Under the pieces are notes generated by a model. It was not told the origin of the DNA and searched no databases. It worked only from the letters and a program-made list of their open reading frames with translations. Made by a program: the position numbers and the translations under genes. Shown one piece after another: positions 32,799 to 41,118 of a stretch of 64,000 nt of DNA. Source of the stretch: HRBIN12 sp964447335 (GTDB lineage Bacteria > Actinomycetota > UBA4738 > HRBIN12). Location: assembly GCA_964447335.1 (NCBI GenBank), contig CAYUSA010000004.1:1-64000 (forward strand), read 5' to 3'. Position 1 is the stretch's first letter; every line of letters begins with the position of its first letter.

Positions 32799-33379
32799 AC
32801 GCCGACCGTGTCCGCGCCTACCTCGAGGAGATGGCCGAGACCGCGCACCGTACCGCCGAGGCGTGCGCCGACGACGTCGCCGGCGCGGCCGAGCTCCTCG
32901 TGAACGCGCTGCTCGACGGCGGGAAGATCTTGCTGTGCGGCAACGGCGGCAGCGCGGCCGACAGCCAGCACCTCGCCGCCGAGTTCGTGAGCACGCTCAC
33001 CGTCGACAACCGCCGCCCGGCGATCCCCGCGCTGGCGCTCACGACCGACACGTCGATCCTCACGGCGATCGCCAACGACTTCGGCTTCGAGGGGGTCTTC
33101 GCGCGTCAGGTCGAGGCGCTCGGCCGAGCCGGCGACGTGCTGATCGGCATCTCGACGACCGGCGACTCGGCGGATGTCGTCCGTGCCTTCGAGCAGGCCC
33201 AGGCGCAGGAGCTCCGCACGATCGCCCTCACCGGCGAGACCGGCGGCGCGCTCGCACCGATGGCCGACGTCGCGATCCGCGTCCCGAGCCGCGAGACCTC
33301 GCACATCCAGGAGTGCCACATCGCGATCGGCCAGCTCCTCGCCTTCATGGTCGAGGAGACGCTCTACCCGCACCCCTGA
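32795..33379 (+). CDS. gmhA: Sedoheptulose-7-phosphate isomerase (phosphoheptose isomerase)
   Basis: A 194-residue SIS-domain isomerase making D-glycero-D-manno-heptose 7-phosphate, the first step of the pathway. Motifs: KILLCGNGGSAADSQHLAAEFVST near residue 44, ISTTGDSADVVRAFEQAQ, and SRETSHIQECHIAIGQLL with the conserved zinc/active-site His and Glu. Last gene of the hddA-gmhB-gmhA operon. The nucleotidylyltransferase expected to complete GDP-heptose synthesis is not in the window. Confidence 0.93.
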   Translation: MNADRVRAYLEEMAETAHRTAEACADDVAGAAELLVNALLDGGKILLCGNGGSAADSQHLAAEFVSTLTVDNRRPAIPALALTTDTSILTAIANDFGFEGVFARQVEALGRAGDVLIGISTTGDSADVVRAFEQAQAQELRTIALTGETGGALAPMADVAIRVPSRETSHIQECHIAIGQLLAFMVEETLYPHP

Positions 33380-33400
33380 GCGAGGACTACGCTCGGAACC

Positions 33401-33670
33401 ATGCGGCGGTCCGCGATCATCATCGCCGTTTGTGTCCTTGTCGCCGCAGTCGCGATCGCGAACTGGCTGCCCCGCTACACCTGCCGGGAGCCGTACCGGC
33501 TCGTACCGGCTTCGGGGCCGGGATCTCCGTCGAGCGGCTGGCTCTGCGTGCGCACGGACATGGGGTACTCCCCGGACAGCCGCCTCCCCTTCAAGTGGGG
33601 GATCGCCGGGCTCGCGGGCGTCGGGGCGGGCGTCGCGCTCTCGGCCGGGCGAGCGAAAGGGTCAGGCTGA
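33401..33670 (+). CDS. Small membrane protein of unknown function
   Basis: An 89-residue protein with a hydrophobic N-terminal segment (SAIIIAVCVLVAAVAIANWLP), a short external loop with two cysteines (YTCREPYR ... GWLCVRTD) and a second C-terminal segment (WGIAGLAGVGAGVALSAG). Probably two membrane passes with a disulfide-bonded loop. TACGCT at 33388-33393 ends 7 bases before ATG 33401 and there is no ribosome binding site, suggesting a leaderless mRNA of its own. Confidence 0.6.
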   Translation: MRRSAIIIAVCVLVAAVAIANWLPRYTCREPYRLVPASGPGSPSSGWLCVRTDMGYSPDSRLPFKWGIAGLAGVGAGVALSAGRAKGSG

Positions 33671-34131
33671 GGGCGGACCCGAGCGGATCAGCTCGAGGGT
33701 CGGCTCCTCCCAACCGGGGCCCTGGACGCCGGCATCGGGCAGGTACCACGTCGCGCCGGCGGCCGCCGAGTGGTAGCGCGCGGCGCGGCGGAACGGGGCG
33801 CGATCGGGATCCTCGGTCGCTGCAGCGGCGTCGGCTGGAACTGGGTCTCGCGGACGTGGAGGTGGTCGAGCGTCACGGTCTCGCGCGCGAGCTTCCACGG
33901 GCGACGCCGCGCCACCGGCGTCACGAGCGTGCCGAGGCACACGCGCTCGGTCCGCACGGCGATCGCGCCGAGCGCGACCCACGGGTCGGACACCTGGACG
34001 GCGAACTCCTTCATGAACCGCATGTGGTCCCACAGGAAGAACCCGTCCCAGCGCGCGCGGTCGGCCTCGACGCCGAGCTCGATCAGCTTGTTTAGGTCCC
34101 CGACGTTCGGGACGCTGATGCCGAAACGCAC
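33662..34131 (-). pseudogene. Truncated luciferase-like oxidoreductase remnant
   Basis: The N-terminal 85 residues from GTG 34131 (RFGISVPNVGDLNKLIELGVEADRARWDGFFLWDHMRF ... LGTLVTPVARRRPWKLARETVTLDHL) are a normal luciferase-like domain. The text then jumps to HVRETQFQPTPLQRPRIPI, a segment normally about 60-70 residues further on, so the middle of the barrel is deleted. A frame change follows (PRIPI in one frame, RAPFRRAARYHSAAAGATWYL ... ELIRSGPPSA in the next). The C-terminal part survives in the shifted frame to the stop at 33662. It is non-functional as it stands. Confidence 0.7.
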
Positions 34132-34139
34132 GACGGGTG

Positions 34140-34502
34140 TCAGGCAGCCGAGGGGTCGTCCTCGTAGACGCCGAGGGAGTTGCCCTCGGTGTCGCGGCAG
34201 TACGCCATGTACCCCACGCCGGGGATCGGCATCTTCTGGGTGATCGCGGACCCGCCGGCTTCCTCGATCCTTCGGATCGCGTCGTCTACCGAGTCCACGC
34301 CGACGTGGATCCACGCCGCGGTCTCGCTCCGGCGCGTGAGCGCGCCGTTGATGCCCGGCTCGTCCTCGGGCCCGGTCGTCGCGAGCCAGTAGTCGGCCGG
34401 TCCGCCCCAGCTCGTGATCTGCCAGCCGAGCACGTCCCGGTAGAACGCCTGCGCGCGCTCCGGGTCGTCCACCGGCACCTCGAAGTGGATCACGCGAGCC
34501 AT
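34140..34502 (-). CDS. VOC-family (glyoxalase-like) protein
   Basis: A 120-residue protein of the vicinal oxygen chelate superfamily: VIHFEVPVDDPERAQAFYRDVLGWQITSW at the start, WIHVGVDSVDDAIRRIEEAGG in the middle, and YCRDTEGNSLGVYEDD at the end. The metal ligands H6, H66 and E113 appear conserved. Family members include glyoxalases, dioxygenases and resistance proteins; this one cannot be assigned. A GGGGGTGAGG ribosome binding site precedes ATG 34502. Confidence 0.82.
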   Translation of the reverse strand: MARVIHFEVPVDDPERAQAFYRDVLGWQITSWGGPADYWLATTGPEDEPGINGALTRRSETAAWIHVGVDSVDDAIRRIEEAGGSAITQKMPIPGVGYMAYCRDTEGNSLGVYEDDPSAA

Positions 34503-34682
34503 CGCCTCACCCCCTCGAGCGCTCCTCGGCGCCCGATGAGACCCTACGCGGCGCGTCCATCGCGTGGCACGGCCGAAGGGCCCGCCGGCGAGGCCGCGAC
34601 GGCGGGCGTCCGGGTGCCAGCACCTCGGGACACGCATGCTCGCGCCCGCGCGCCCGAGGCCGGGGGTGCTTAGGCTTGCGGC

Positions 34683-35600
34683 GTGGACGTCATCGAGGTC
34701 CAGGGGCTGAGCAAGGAGTACCGGCGGCTCCGCGGTGGCCGGACCATCGCCCTCGACCGGCTCGACCTGGCCGTGCCCGAGGGCGGCGTCTTCGGGTTCC
34801 TCGGCCCGAACGGAGCGGGCAAGACCACCACGATCCGGTGCCTGCTGGGTCTCGTCCGCCCTTCCGCAGGACGGTGTCGGCTCCTCGGGGCGGAGACGCC
34901 ACACGGGCTCCCCGGTGTGGTCGGCCGGGTCGGCTCGATCGTCGAGACCCCGGTGCTGTACCCCCGCTTCTCTGGGCGGAAGAACCTGGAGCTGCTCGGG
35001 CAGGTGGCTGGGATCGGGCGCGCACGCGTGCGCGAGGTCCTCGAGCAGGTCGGGCTCGCCGAGCGGAGCGACGACCAGGTGAGGACCTACTCGCTCGGGA
35101 TGAAGCAGCGCCTCGGCATCGCCGCGGCGCTCCTCAAGGACCCCGAGCTGCTCCTCCTCGACGAGCCCGCGATCGGGCTCGACCCGGCGGGGATCGTCGA
35201 GGTGCGCGAGCTGATCCGCCGTCTCGGCGCCGAGGGCCGTACGGTGTTCATCTCGAGCCACATCCTGACCGAGGTCCAACAGGTCGCCGACCGCGTCGCG
35301 ATCCTGTCGCGCGGTCGCGCCGTCGCGTCGGGCCCGGTCGGCGACGTGCTCTCCAGTGGCCGAGCTGCCGAGCTCGTCGTCCGGCTCGACGACGTGTCGG
35401 CCGGCCTCCGTGCGCTCACCGAGGCCGGGATCGACGCTCGAGCGCAGGACGACCGCCTGCTCGTCGCGTTGCCGCCGGACCAAGCCTCCCTCGTCACGCG
35501 GACGCTCGCCGACCGGGGCCTGTACCTGTCCGAGCTCCGGGCGGAGGAGGCCGACCTCGAGACGGTGTTCCTCGAGCTCACGGGGGGTGGAGCCGAGTGA
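34683..35600 (+). CDS. ABC exporter ATP-binding protein
   Basis: A 305-residue ATPase with Walker A GPNGAGKTTT (about residue 40), signature YSLGMKQRLGIAAAL, and Walker B LLLLDEPAIGLDPAG followed by the H-loop ISSHIL. The C-terminal 80 residues are the DUF4162-like extension seen in DrrA/CcmA-type exporters. The gene is coupled to its permease by a GTGA overlap. TAGGCT at 34671-34676 ends 6 bases before GTG 34683, suggesting a leaderless mRNA. Confidence 0.9.
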   Translation: MDVIEVQGLSKEYRRLRGGRTIALDRLDLAVPEGGVFGFLGPNGAGKTTTIRCLLGLVRPSAGRCRLLGAETPHGLPGVVGRVGSIVETPVLYPRFSGRKNLELLGQVAGIGRARVREVLEQVGLAERSDDQVRTYSLGMKQRLGIAAALLKDPELLLLDEPAIGLDPAGIVEVRELIRRLGAEGRTVFISSHILTEVQQVADRVAILSRGRAVASGPVGDVLSSGRAAELVVRLDDVSAGLRALTEAGIDARAQDDRLLVALPPDQASLVTRTLADRGLYLSELRAEEADLETVFLELTGGGAE

Positions 35601-36343
35601 CCGGGCTGCTCCGCGCCGAGCTCCGCCGCTTCTGGTCCCGCCGGCTCCTGCTGATCCTGGTGGTGCTCGAGCTGATGGGGATCGCCTTCGGGGGCGGAAT
35701 CGCGTTCTGGAACGTGCGCTTCGAGCTCACATCGCTCCCCGACGTCTTCCTCGGCACGGCCCTGATCCTGGTGATCGTCGGCTGGGTGCTCGGCGCCTCG
35801 TTCATCGGGGCCGAGTGGCACGCGGGGACGGTGACCACGCTCCTCACGTGGGAACCACGCAGGGGCCGGGTCATAGCGGCGAAGATCGTGGCAGCGCTCA
35901 CGTCGGTCTTCGCGCTGTCCATGGTGATGCAGGCGGTCCTCGCCGGGATGCTCGCCTTCGACGCCGCCGTCCGCGGTTCCACCGCGGGCGCCGACGGCGC
36001 GTGGCTGGCCGAGACCCTCGGGGTCGCGTTCCGCGCTGCCCTGCTCGCGACCTTCGGAGCGGGCGTGGGGTTCGGCCTCGCCGCGGTCGGGAAGAACACC
36101 GCCGCGGCGCTCGGCGTTGGCTTCGGCTACGTGGTGATCGTCGAGAACCTCGTCCGCGGGCTCCGGCCGCAGTGGATCGATTGGCTCGCGAGCGAGAACG
36201 CGGGGCGGTTCCTGCTCGCCCGACCGCTCGAATTCCCGTTCCTGGAGCGCTCGACGCTCGGGGCGGGGCTGTACCTCACGGCGGTCACCGCGCTGATCTT
36301 GTTCGGCGCCGCGGCGGTGTTCCGAGCGCGCGACGTCACCTGA
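35597..36343 (+). CDS. ABC exporter permease (ABC-2 type)
   Basis: A 248-residue membrane protein with about six hydrophobic segments and a GAEWHAGTVTTLLTWEPRRGRVIAAK motif typical of ABC-2 permeases. GTG 35597 overlaps the ATPase stop. It probably works as a dimer with the ATPase in export of an unknown substrate. It converges with a small membrane protein gene, the two overlapping by 8 bases. Confidence 0.82.
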   Translation: MTGLLRAELRRFWSRRLLLILVVLELMGIAFGGGIAFWNVRFELTSLPDVFLGTALILVIVGWVLGASFIGAEWHAGTVTTLLTWEPRRGRVIAAKIVAALTSVFALSMVMQAVLAGMLAFDAAVRGSTAGADGAWLAETLGVAFRAALLATFGAGVGFGLAAVGKNTAAALGVGFGYVVIVENLVRGLRPQWIDWLASENAGRFLLARPLEFPFLERSTLGAGLYLTAVTALILFGAAAVFRARDVT

Positions 36344-36962
36344 GCCCCCGCCGGCGGCGCACCCACCAGCCGACGAGGGCGCCGAACGCCACCGGCGACC
36401 ACAGCGCAACCACGCCGAGCGCGTTCTGGAAGGTGGAACCGGCGTAGACCCCGAACCGAGCCTCGACCATCCCGCTCGGCACGGTCACAGGCACGCCTAC
36501 GGTCCCGATGTAGCCGAGCGGGTGCCACGTCCACAGCCCGGCGAACGCCACGTGCAGCGCCGCGGCGGCCAACCCGGCGAGCACCGCGATCGTCACGGGG
36601 CGGCGGGAGCGGCGGATCCCAAGCACGGCCGGCGCCGCCCCGAGCGCGGCGGCCGCGCCCTGCGCGGCGATCGTCCACCACAGCACGGACGGCCCGTACG
36701 TCTGGCCGTCGTAGGAGGGTGAGATGAGCGGCGGCACCGGGTGAGACGCCCACCGGACGAGGTAGCGGTACGGCGAGAAGCTCGCGTCGGGCGAGGGGAT
36801 CCCCACGAGCCATCCGACGACCATGTGTCCGAGCACCATCAGGCACGCCGCCGCGATCGCAGGCCGGATCCACCCGACCCACGCCTTCCACGCGCCGAGC
36901 GTGCCCCGGTCGAGCGGGCCCGCGCCTCCCGGCAGGTGGTAGTCCTCGATGGAGTAGCGCAT
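36336..36962 (-). CDS. Hypothetical membrane protein downstream of the sigma-factor genes
   Basis: A 208-residue protein with four predicted membrane segments (AIAAACLMVLGHMVVGWLVG, VLWWTIAAQGAAAALGAAPAVL, PVTIAVLAGLAAAALHVAFAGLW, LGVVALWSPVAFGALVGWW) and a tryptophan/tyrosine-rich extracytoplasmic loop. ATG 36962 is chosen because GGGGGG lies just upstream; an in-frame ATG at 36977 abuts the upstream gene's stop. Third gene of the sigma-factor operon, so it may belong to the same signalling unit. No known family recognised. Confidence 0.65.
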   Translation of the reverse strand: MRYSIEDYHLPGGAGPLDRGTLGAWKAWVGWIRPAIAAACLMVLGHMVVGWLVGIPSPDASFSPYRYLVRWASHPVPPLISPSYDGQTYGPSVLWWTIAAQGAAAALGAAPAVLGIRRSRRPVTIAVLAGLAAAALHVAFAGLWTWHPLGYIGTVGVPVTVPSGMVEARFGVYAGSTFQNALGVVALWSPVAFGALVGWWVRRRRGLR

Positions 36963-36977
36963 GCTCTGGCCCCCCAT

Positions 36978-37568
36978 TCAGATCTTCACCTCGAACGGCA
37001 CCGTGGCGACGACCCGATCGTCACGGAGGCGGACCATGTCGGCGTCGAACCTCAGCGGGCCGAACACCGGCGTGAGCTCGGGAGGCGGGAGCTCGACGCC
37101 GAACCACACATCGAGCAACGTCGTCGCCCCATCTCGGCTGCCGCCCTGTCGCTGTTCGGTCGAGCCCACCCGAAGGTCCCCGTAGGTCACGTCGGTCACC
37201 TCGACGAACAGGTCGCGACCCTTCGGGTCCCACCCGACGACATGGACGTAGAGCGTGTCGGGGTTCGCGGCCGACCCGGCCCCGTAGACCTCCCAGACGA
37301 CTACGCTGAGGCCATCGACCGTGTGCACGTCGCCGATGCCTTCGCCCCCGTATTCCCCACCTTGTACGAGGGCAGTCGCCACCTTCACCGGGAACTGGCC
37401 GTTGACATTGATCTGCTGAAGGACGAACGCGCCCGCCAGGACGAGCGCGATTCCGATCGCCACCGCCGCGAGCGCCCGGTACCGGAACACGCGGACGGCC
37501 GCGAGCACGATCTCCGGCGGCGGCGACTCGTCGGGCAGCGCGCCGAGCAGCTCCTCAGGATCGGCCAT
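36978..37568 (-). CDS. Single-pass membrane protein, possible anti-sigma partner
   Basis: A 196-residue protein. A short cytosolic N-terminus (MADPEELLGALPDESPPPEIVLAAVRVFRYR) precedes one membrane segment (ALAAVAIGIALVLAGAFVL) and an extracytoplasmic beta-rich domain of about 140 residues. The ATG overlaps the sigma-factor stop (TGATG). Position and topology suggest an anti-sigma factor or regulator of the sigma factor, but no zinc-binding anti-sigma motif (HxxxCxxC) is present, so this is inference only. Confidence 0.6.
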   Translation of the reverse strand: MADPEELLGALPDESPPPEIVLAAVRVFRYRALAAVAIGIALVLAGAFVLQQINVNGQFPVKVATALVQGGEYGGEGIGDVHTVDGLSVVVWEVYGAGSAANPDTLYVHVVGWDPKGRDLFVEVTDVTYGDLRVGSTEQRQGGSRDGATTLLDVWFGVELPPPELTPVFGPLRFDADMVRLRDDRVVATVPFEVKI

Positions 37569-38054
37569 CAACCCTCCCACGCCCGGCGGAACGCGTCCCT
37601 CGCGCGAGCCATGCGCTGGCGCACCGCGTCGTGCGAGATGCCGAGCAACCGGGCGACGTCCTCGCCGGACAGGCCGAGCGAGAACAGCAGCACAAGCACC
37701 TCGCCGAGCCCGGTGCTCGCGGTCGAGCGTGCCCAGCACGCGCTCGATGTCGAGCCGTTCGTCCTCGGCGCTCGACGCGAGATCCGGGGCCGGGTCGACG
37801 TGCTCGACGGCGCGCTCCCGCCCCACCTTGCGGAGCCACTCGAGGAACACGTTCCGCGCGATCCCGAGGAGCCAGGCCTCGACGGGCGCCTGACCCGAGT
37901 ACCGGGTGGCGCCGCGGAGGGCTCGAACGAAGGTCTCCTGGGTGAGATCTCGAGCCACGTCGCGGCCGCCCACCATCCGACGGAAGTACGTGAAGACCCG
38001 TGCCTCGTGTGAGGCGAACGCGTCCGCGAGATCGAGTCGGTCTCCCACATCCAC
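37568..38054 (-). pseudogene. ECF sigma factor with a frameshift between regions 2 and 4
   Basis: Starting at GTG 38054, region 2 is intact (VFTYFRRMVGGRDVARDLTQETFVRALRGATRYSGQAPVEAWLLGIARNVFLEWLRK). Region 4 is intact in the next frame (GEVLVLLFSLGLSGEDVARLLGISHDAVRQRMARARDAFRRAWEG), ending at 37568, exactly where the partner gene starts. The frames must join near 37712, where one extra base (or two missing) lies after the codon for His in LDREH. Without the shift, region 2 reads straight through into the membrane protein as one open frame. It may be a sequencing error, a recent mutation or, less likely, programmed frameshifting. Confidence 0.72.
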
Positions 38055-38163
38055 CCTTGGAGTGACGCCAGGCCGACCCTATGTGACCGGACCCATCGGT
38101 CGAGGCATGTCGGACCCTCCCGCCACCATCGGCGTGTGACGCCTCCCCCGGCGAGCGCTCGGC

Positions 38164-38192
38164 TTGACGACCGAACACGTGTTCGGTACGGT
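38164..38192 (+). promoter_or_regulatory. SOS-type promoter with LexA box in the -35/-10 spacer
   Basis: TTGACG at 38164-38169 and TACGGT at 38187-38192 are 17 bases apart. The spacer is almost wholly filled by the perfect 16-base palindrome CCGAACAC/GTGTTCGG at 38171-38186. The core CGAAC-N4-GTTCG is the actinobacterial (and Bacillus-type) LexA operator. A bound LexA would block RNA polymerase here directly. Confidence 0.85.
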
Positions 38193-38225
38193 GCTGCCCC
38201 CACGCGGCCCCGTGGGGAGGCGACG

Positions 38226-39872
38226 GTGCTCGCGGAAGCCGTGCAGGCCACGCTCGAGCAGGGGATCCCGCTCAACGAGGTGACGTTCTGCGTGGTCGAC
38301 CTCGAGACGACCGGCGGCTCCCCCGTCGACTCCCGCATCACCGAGATCGGCGCCGTGACCTACAGGGGCGGCGAGCGCCTCGGCGTGTTCGAGACCCTCG
38401 TGAACCCGGGAGTGCCGATCCCCCGGTACATCTCCCGCCTCACGGGGATCGACGACCCGATGGTCGCCAGCGCCCCGCCGATCGAGTCCGTGCTTCCCTC
38501 GTTCGCCGAGTTCGCTCGCGGGAGCGTCTTCGTGGCCCACAACGCGCGGTTCGACTTCACGTTCCTGAACGTCGCCCTCCGGCGCTTCGACTTCGACCCG
38601 CTCCCCTCACCGCCGGTCTGCACAGCTCGCCTCGCCCGGCGTGTCGTGTGGCCCGACGTGCCGAACGTTCGGCTGCAGACCCTCGCGCAGTACTTCCGCA
38701 CGGCCGTGCGCCCGAACCACCGCGCGCTCGCCGACGCGCAGGCGTGCGCCGAGGTGCTGCATGGACTGCTCGACCTCGGGGGGCGGCTCGGTATCGTCAC
38801 GCTCGGCGATTTGCACCTCGCGGTCCGTGCTCGAGGCCGACCGAACTTCGGCAAGATCCGCCTCGCCGACCACCTCCTGAGCTCGGCCGGCGTGTACCTG
38901 TTCAGGGGTCGCGACGGCCGGGTGCTCTACGTCGGCAAGTCGAAGGACCTCCGCGGTCGGGTGAAGTCGTACTTCTACGGCGACTCGCGGAAGAAGGTCG
39001 AGGACCTCGTGGCCGAGACCACCTCGGTCGAGGGCGTGCCCTGCGGCTCCGAGCTCGAGGCGCTCGTGCTCGAGGCGCGGCTCATCCGCCGGCACGAACC
39101 GAAGTACAACCGCCGCGGCAAGACCTGGCGCAGGTACGCGTACCTGGAGGTCGACGACGCCGAGGCCTTCCCACGGCTCAAGGTCGTGCGCGAGCCGAAG
39201 GGCTCGGCCGCGTTCCTCGGCCCGTTCCCCTCATCGCAGCACGCGCACCTTGCGAAGGAGGCGCTCGAGGAGGCCTTCCCGATCCGCCGCTGCGCGACGG
39301 CGATGCGTGCCTCGACCCGCTTCGCGCCCTGCGCGCTCGCCGAGATGGGCCGCTGCCTCGCCCCGTGCGAGGGCCGCGTCGAACCCGAGCGCTACGAGGA
39401 GCTCGTCCGGTCCCTCATCTCCGCCCTCTCCCTCCCGGGCGGGTTCCTCGGAGCGCTCGAAGCGAGGATGCTCACGCTCGCGGCCCAGGAGCGGTTCGAG
39501 GAAGCATCCCTCGCGCGCGATCGCCTGCGGGCGCTCGCCGAGGCGCTCGTGCGCGCCAGGACCGACCGCTGGCTGCTCGGGGCTCGCGAGCTCGCCCTGT
39601 GCGATGCAGGCGGTCGGGCGATCCGCCTGTGCGACGGGGCGCTCCAGCGGGATGCGGACGACGAACCGGTCCCCCGGCCGTGCCCCCGCGACCGCGCCGA
39701 CGAGGTCGCGGCCGTCCGCTCGTGGCTCGGCCGCAACCAGGTGACGCTCATCGGCGCCGATCCCCCACTCGCCGAGCCCGTCGACGGCGGCGCCGAGCTC
39801 CATCGTCTCCTGCAGACGCTTCGCGGGGCCGATCGGCGGACGGAGGCGGGCCCGTCGGCTCGGAGCGGATGA
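38226..39872 (+). CDS. DnaQ-type DEDD exonuclease fused to GIY-YIG (UvrC-like) nuclease
   Basis: A 548-residue protein. Residues about 18-185 are a DEDD exonuclease (VVDLETTGGSP; AHNARFDFTFL; NHRALADAQA), the proofreading/DnaQ fold. Residues about 215-300 are a GIY-YIG endonuclease like the N-terminus of UvrC (SSAGVYLFRGRDGRVLYVGKSKDLRGRVKSYF). The C-terminus has UvrC/Cho-like CxxxxCxxxC motifs (APCALAEMGRCLAPC) and a UVR-like ERFEEASLARDRL stretch. This layout resembles the mycobacterial Rv2191 group. The GTG start at 38226 sits 5 bases after GGGGAGG and beyond the LexA box, so upstream open frame is ignored. It is probably a DNA-damage-induced repair nuclease. Confidence 0.88.
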   Translation: MLAEAVQATLEQGIPLNEVTFCVVDLETTGGSPVDSRITEIGAVTYRGGERLGVFETLVNPGVPIPRYISRLTGIDDPMVASAPPIESVLPSFAEFARGSVFVAHNARFDFTFLNVALRRFDFDPLPSPPVCTARLARRVVWPDVPNVRLQTLAQYFRTAVRPNHRALADAQACAEVLHGLLDLGGRLGIVTLGDLHLAVRARGRPNFGKIRLADHLLSSAGVYLFRGRDGRVLYVGKSKDLRGRVKSYFYGDSRKKVEDLVAETTSVEGVPCGSELEALVLEARLIRRHEPKYNRRGKTWRRYAYLEVDDAEAFPRLKVVREPKGSAAFLGPFPSSQHAHLAKEALEEAFPIRRCATAMRASTRFAPCALAEMGRCLAPCEGRVEPERYEELVRSLISALSLPGGFLGALEARMLTLAAQERFEEASLARDRLRALAEALVRARTDRWLLGARELALCDAGGRAIRLCDGALQRDADDEPVPRPCPRDRADEVAAVRSWLGRNQVTLIGADPPLAEPVDGGAELHRLLQTLRGADRRTEAGPSARSG

Positions 39873-39916
39873 CCGCGGCCGATAGACTGGCCGGAACGGC
39901 GAACAGGAGTCGCACG

Positions 39917-41098
39917 ATGGAAACCGCGGTCATCCTCGAAGGCGCACGCACCCCGATCGGCAGGTTCCTCGGCGGGTTCTCCGAGCTCCCCACGGTCGAG
40001 CTCGGCGTGCTGGCCGTGAAGGAGACCCTTCGCCGGGCGAACGTCGAGCCCGAGCAGGTCGAGCAGACGATCATCGGCCACGCCCGCCAGGCGGGGAACG
40101 GCCCGAACACGGGACGCCAGGTGAGCGTGAAGAGCGGCATCCCGATCGAGGTGCCCGCCTACAACGTGAACATGGCGTGCGCCTCGGGCATGAAGGCGAT
40201 CCACCTCGGCGCGCAGCAGATCATGACCGGCGAGGCCGAGGTCGTGGTCGTCGGCGGGATGGAGAACATGACGCGCGTGCCCTTCCTCCTCGACCGGATG
40301 CGGTTCGGCTACCGCCTCGGCGACGCGACGGTCTACGACGCGATGTACAGGGACGGACTGCTCGACCCGCTCTCGGGAGTCCTCATGGGCGAGACCGCCG
40401 AGAACCTGGTCGACATGTACGGGATCTCGCGCGAGGAGCAGGACGCGTTCGCGCTCGAGTCGCAGCAGAAGGCCGAAGCCAACAAGGCGCGCCGGGCGCT
40501 CGAGACGTTCCCCGTGGAGGCGCCGAACCCCAAGGGCAAGGGCACCATCGTCGTCGAGGAGGACGAGCATCCGCGTCCCGAGACGACCATGGAGACCCTC
40601 GCGAAGCTCCCGCCGGTGTTCCGCAAGGAGGGCTCGGTCACCGCGGGGAACGCGAGCGGCCTCACCGACGGCGCCGGCGCGATGGTCCTCATGAGCGAGT
40701 CCCGCGCGAAGTCCGAGGGCCGCGAGGTCCTCGCGAGGATCGTCGGGATGTCCTCGGCCGGCGTGCCGCCCGAGATCATGGGCATCGGCCCGGTCCCGGC
40801 CACGCGCAAGGTGATGGAGAGGACCGGCCTGTCGCTCGCCGACATGGACTGCATCGAGGTGAACGAGGCCTTCGCGGCGCAGGTCATCGCATGCGAGCGC
40901 GAGCTGAAGTTCGAGCGCGACAAGCTGAACCCCAAGGGCGGCGGTATCTCGGTCGGCCACCCGATCGGCCTATCGGGCACTCGCGTCGCCCTCACGCTCG
41001 CGTACGAGATGCGCGAGATGGGACACGCGCTCGGGCTCGCGACCCTCTGCGTCTCGGGCGGTCAGGGCACCGCGGTGGTGCTGGAGCGAGCGAGCTGA
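39917..41098 (+). CDS. Acetyl-CoA C-acyltransferase (thiolase)
   Basis: A 393-residue thiolase. The active-site cysteine is in NVNMACASGMKAIHLG (about residue 88), and the C-terminal HPIGLSGTR and CVSGGQGTA motifs provide the catalytic His and Cys. ATG 39917 follows a CAGGAG ribosome binding site. It may make acetoacetyl-CoA or act in fatty-acid breakdown. No hydroxyacyl-CoA dehydrogenase gene is adjacent, so direction and pathway are open. Confidence 0.92.
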   Translation: METAVILEGARTPIGRFLGGFSELPTVELGVLAVKETLRRANVEPEQVEQTIIGHARQAGNGPNTGRQVSVKSGIPIEVPAYNVNMACASGMKAIHLGAQQIMTGEAEVVVVGGMENMTRVPFLLDRMRFGYRLGDATVYDAMYRDGLLDPLSGVLMGETAENLVDMYGISREEQDAFALESQQKAEANKARRALETFPVEAPNPKGKGTIVVEEDEHPRPETTMETLAKLPPVFRKEGSVTAGNASGLTDGAGAMVLMSESRAKSEGREVLARIVGMSSAGVPPEIMGIGPVPATRKVMERTGLSLADMDCIEVNEAFAAQVIACERELKFERDKLNPKGGGISVGHPIGLSGTRVALTLAYEMREMGHALGLATLCVSGGQGTAVVLERAS

Positions 41099-41118
41099 TC
41101 CGGACGGGAGGAGACGAG

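Noticed and set aside
36978..38054. One 358-residue protein fusing sigma region 2 to a membrane protein
   Set aside because: Region 4 is perfectly preserved in the next frame and ends at the partner gene's start; a frameshift is the simpler explanation.
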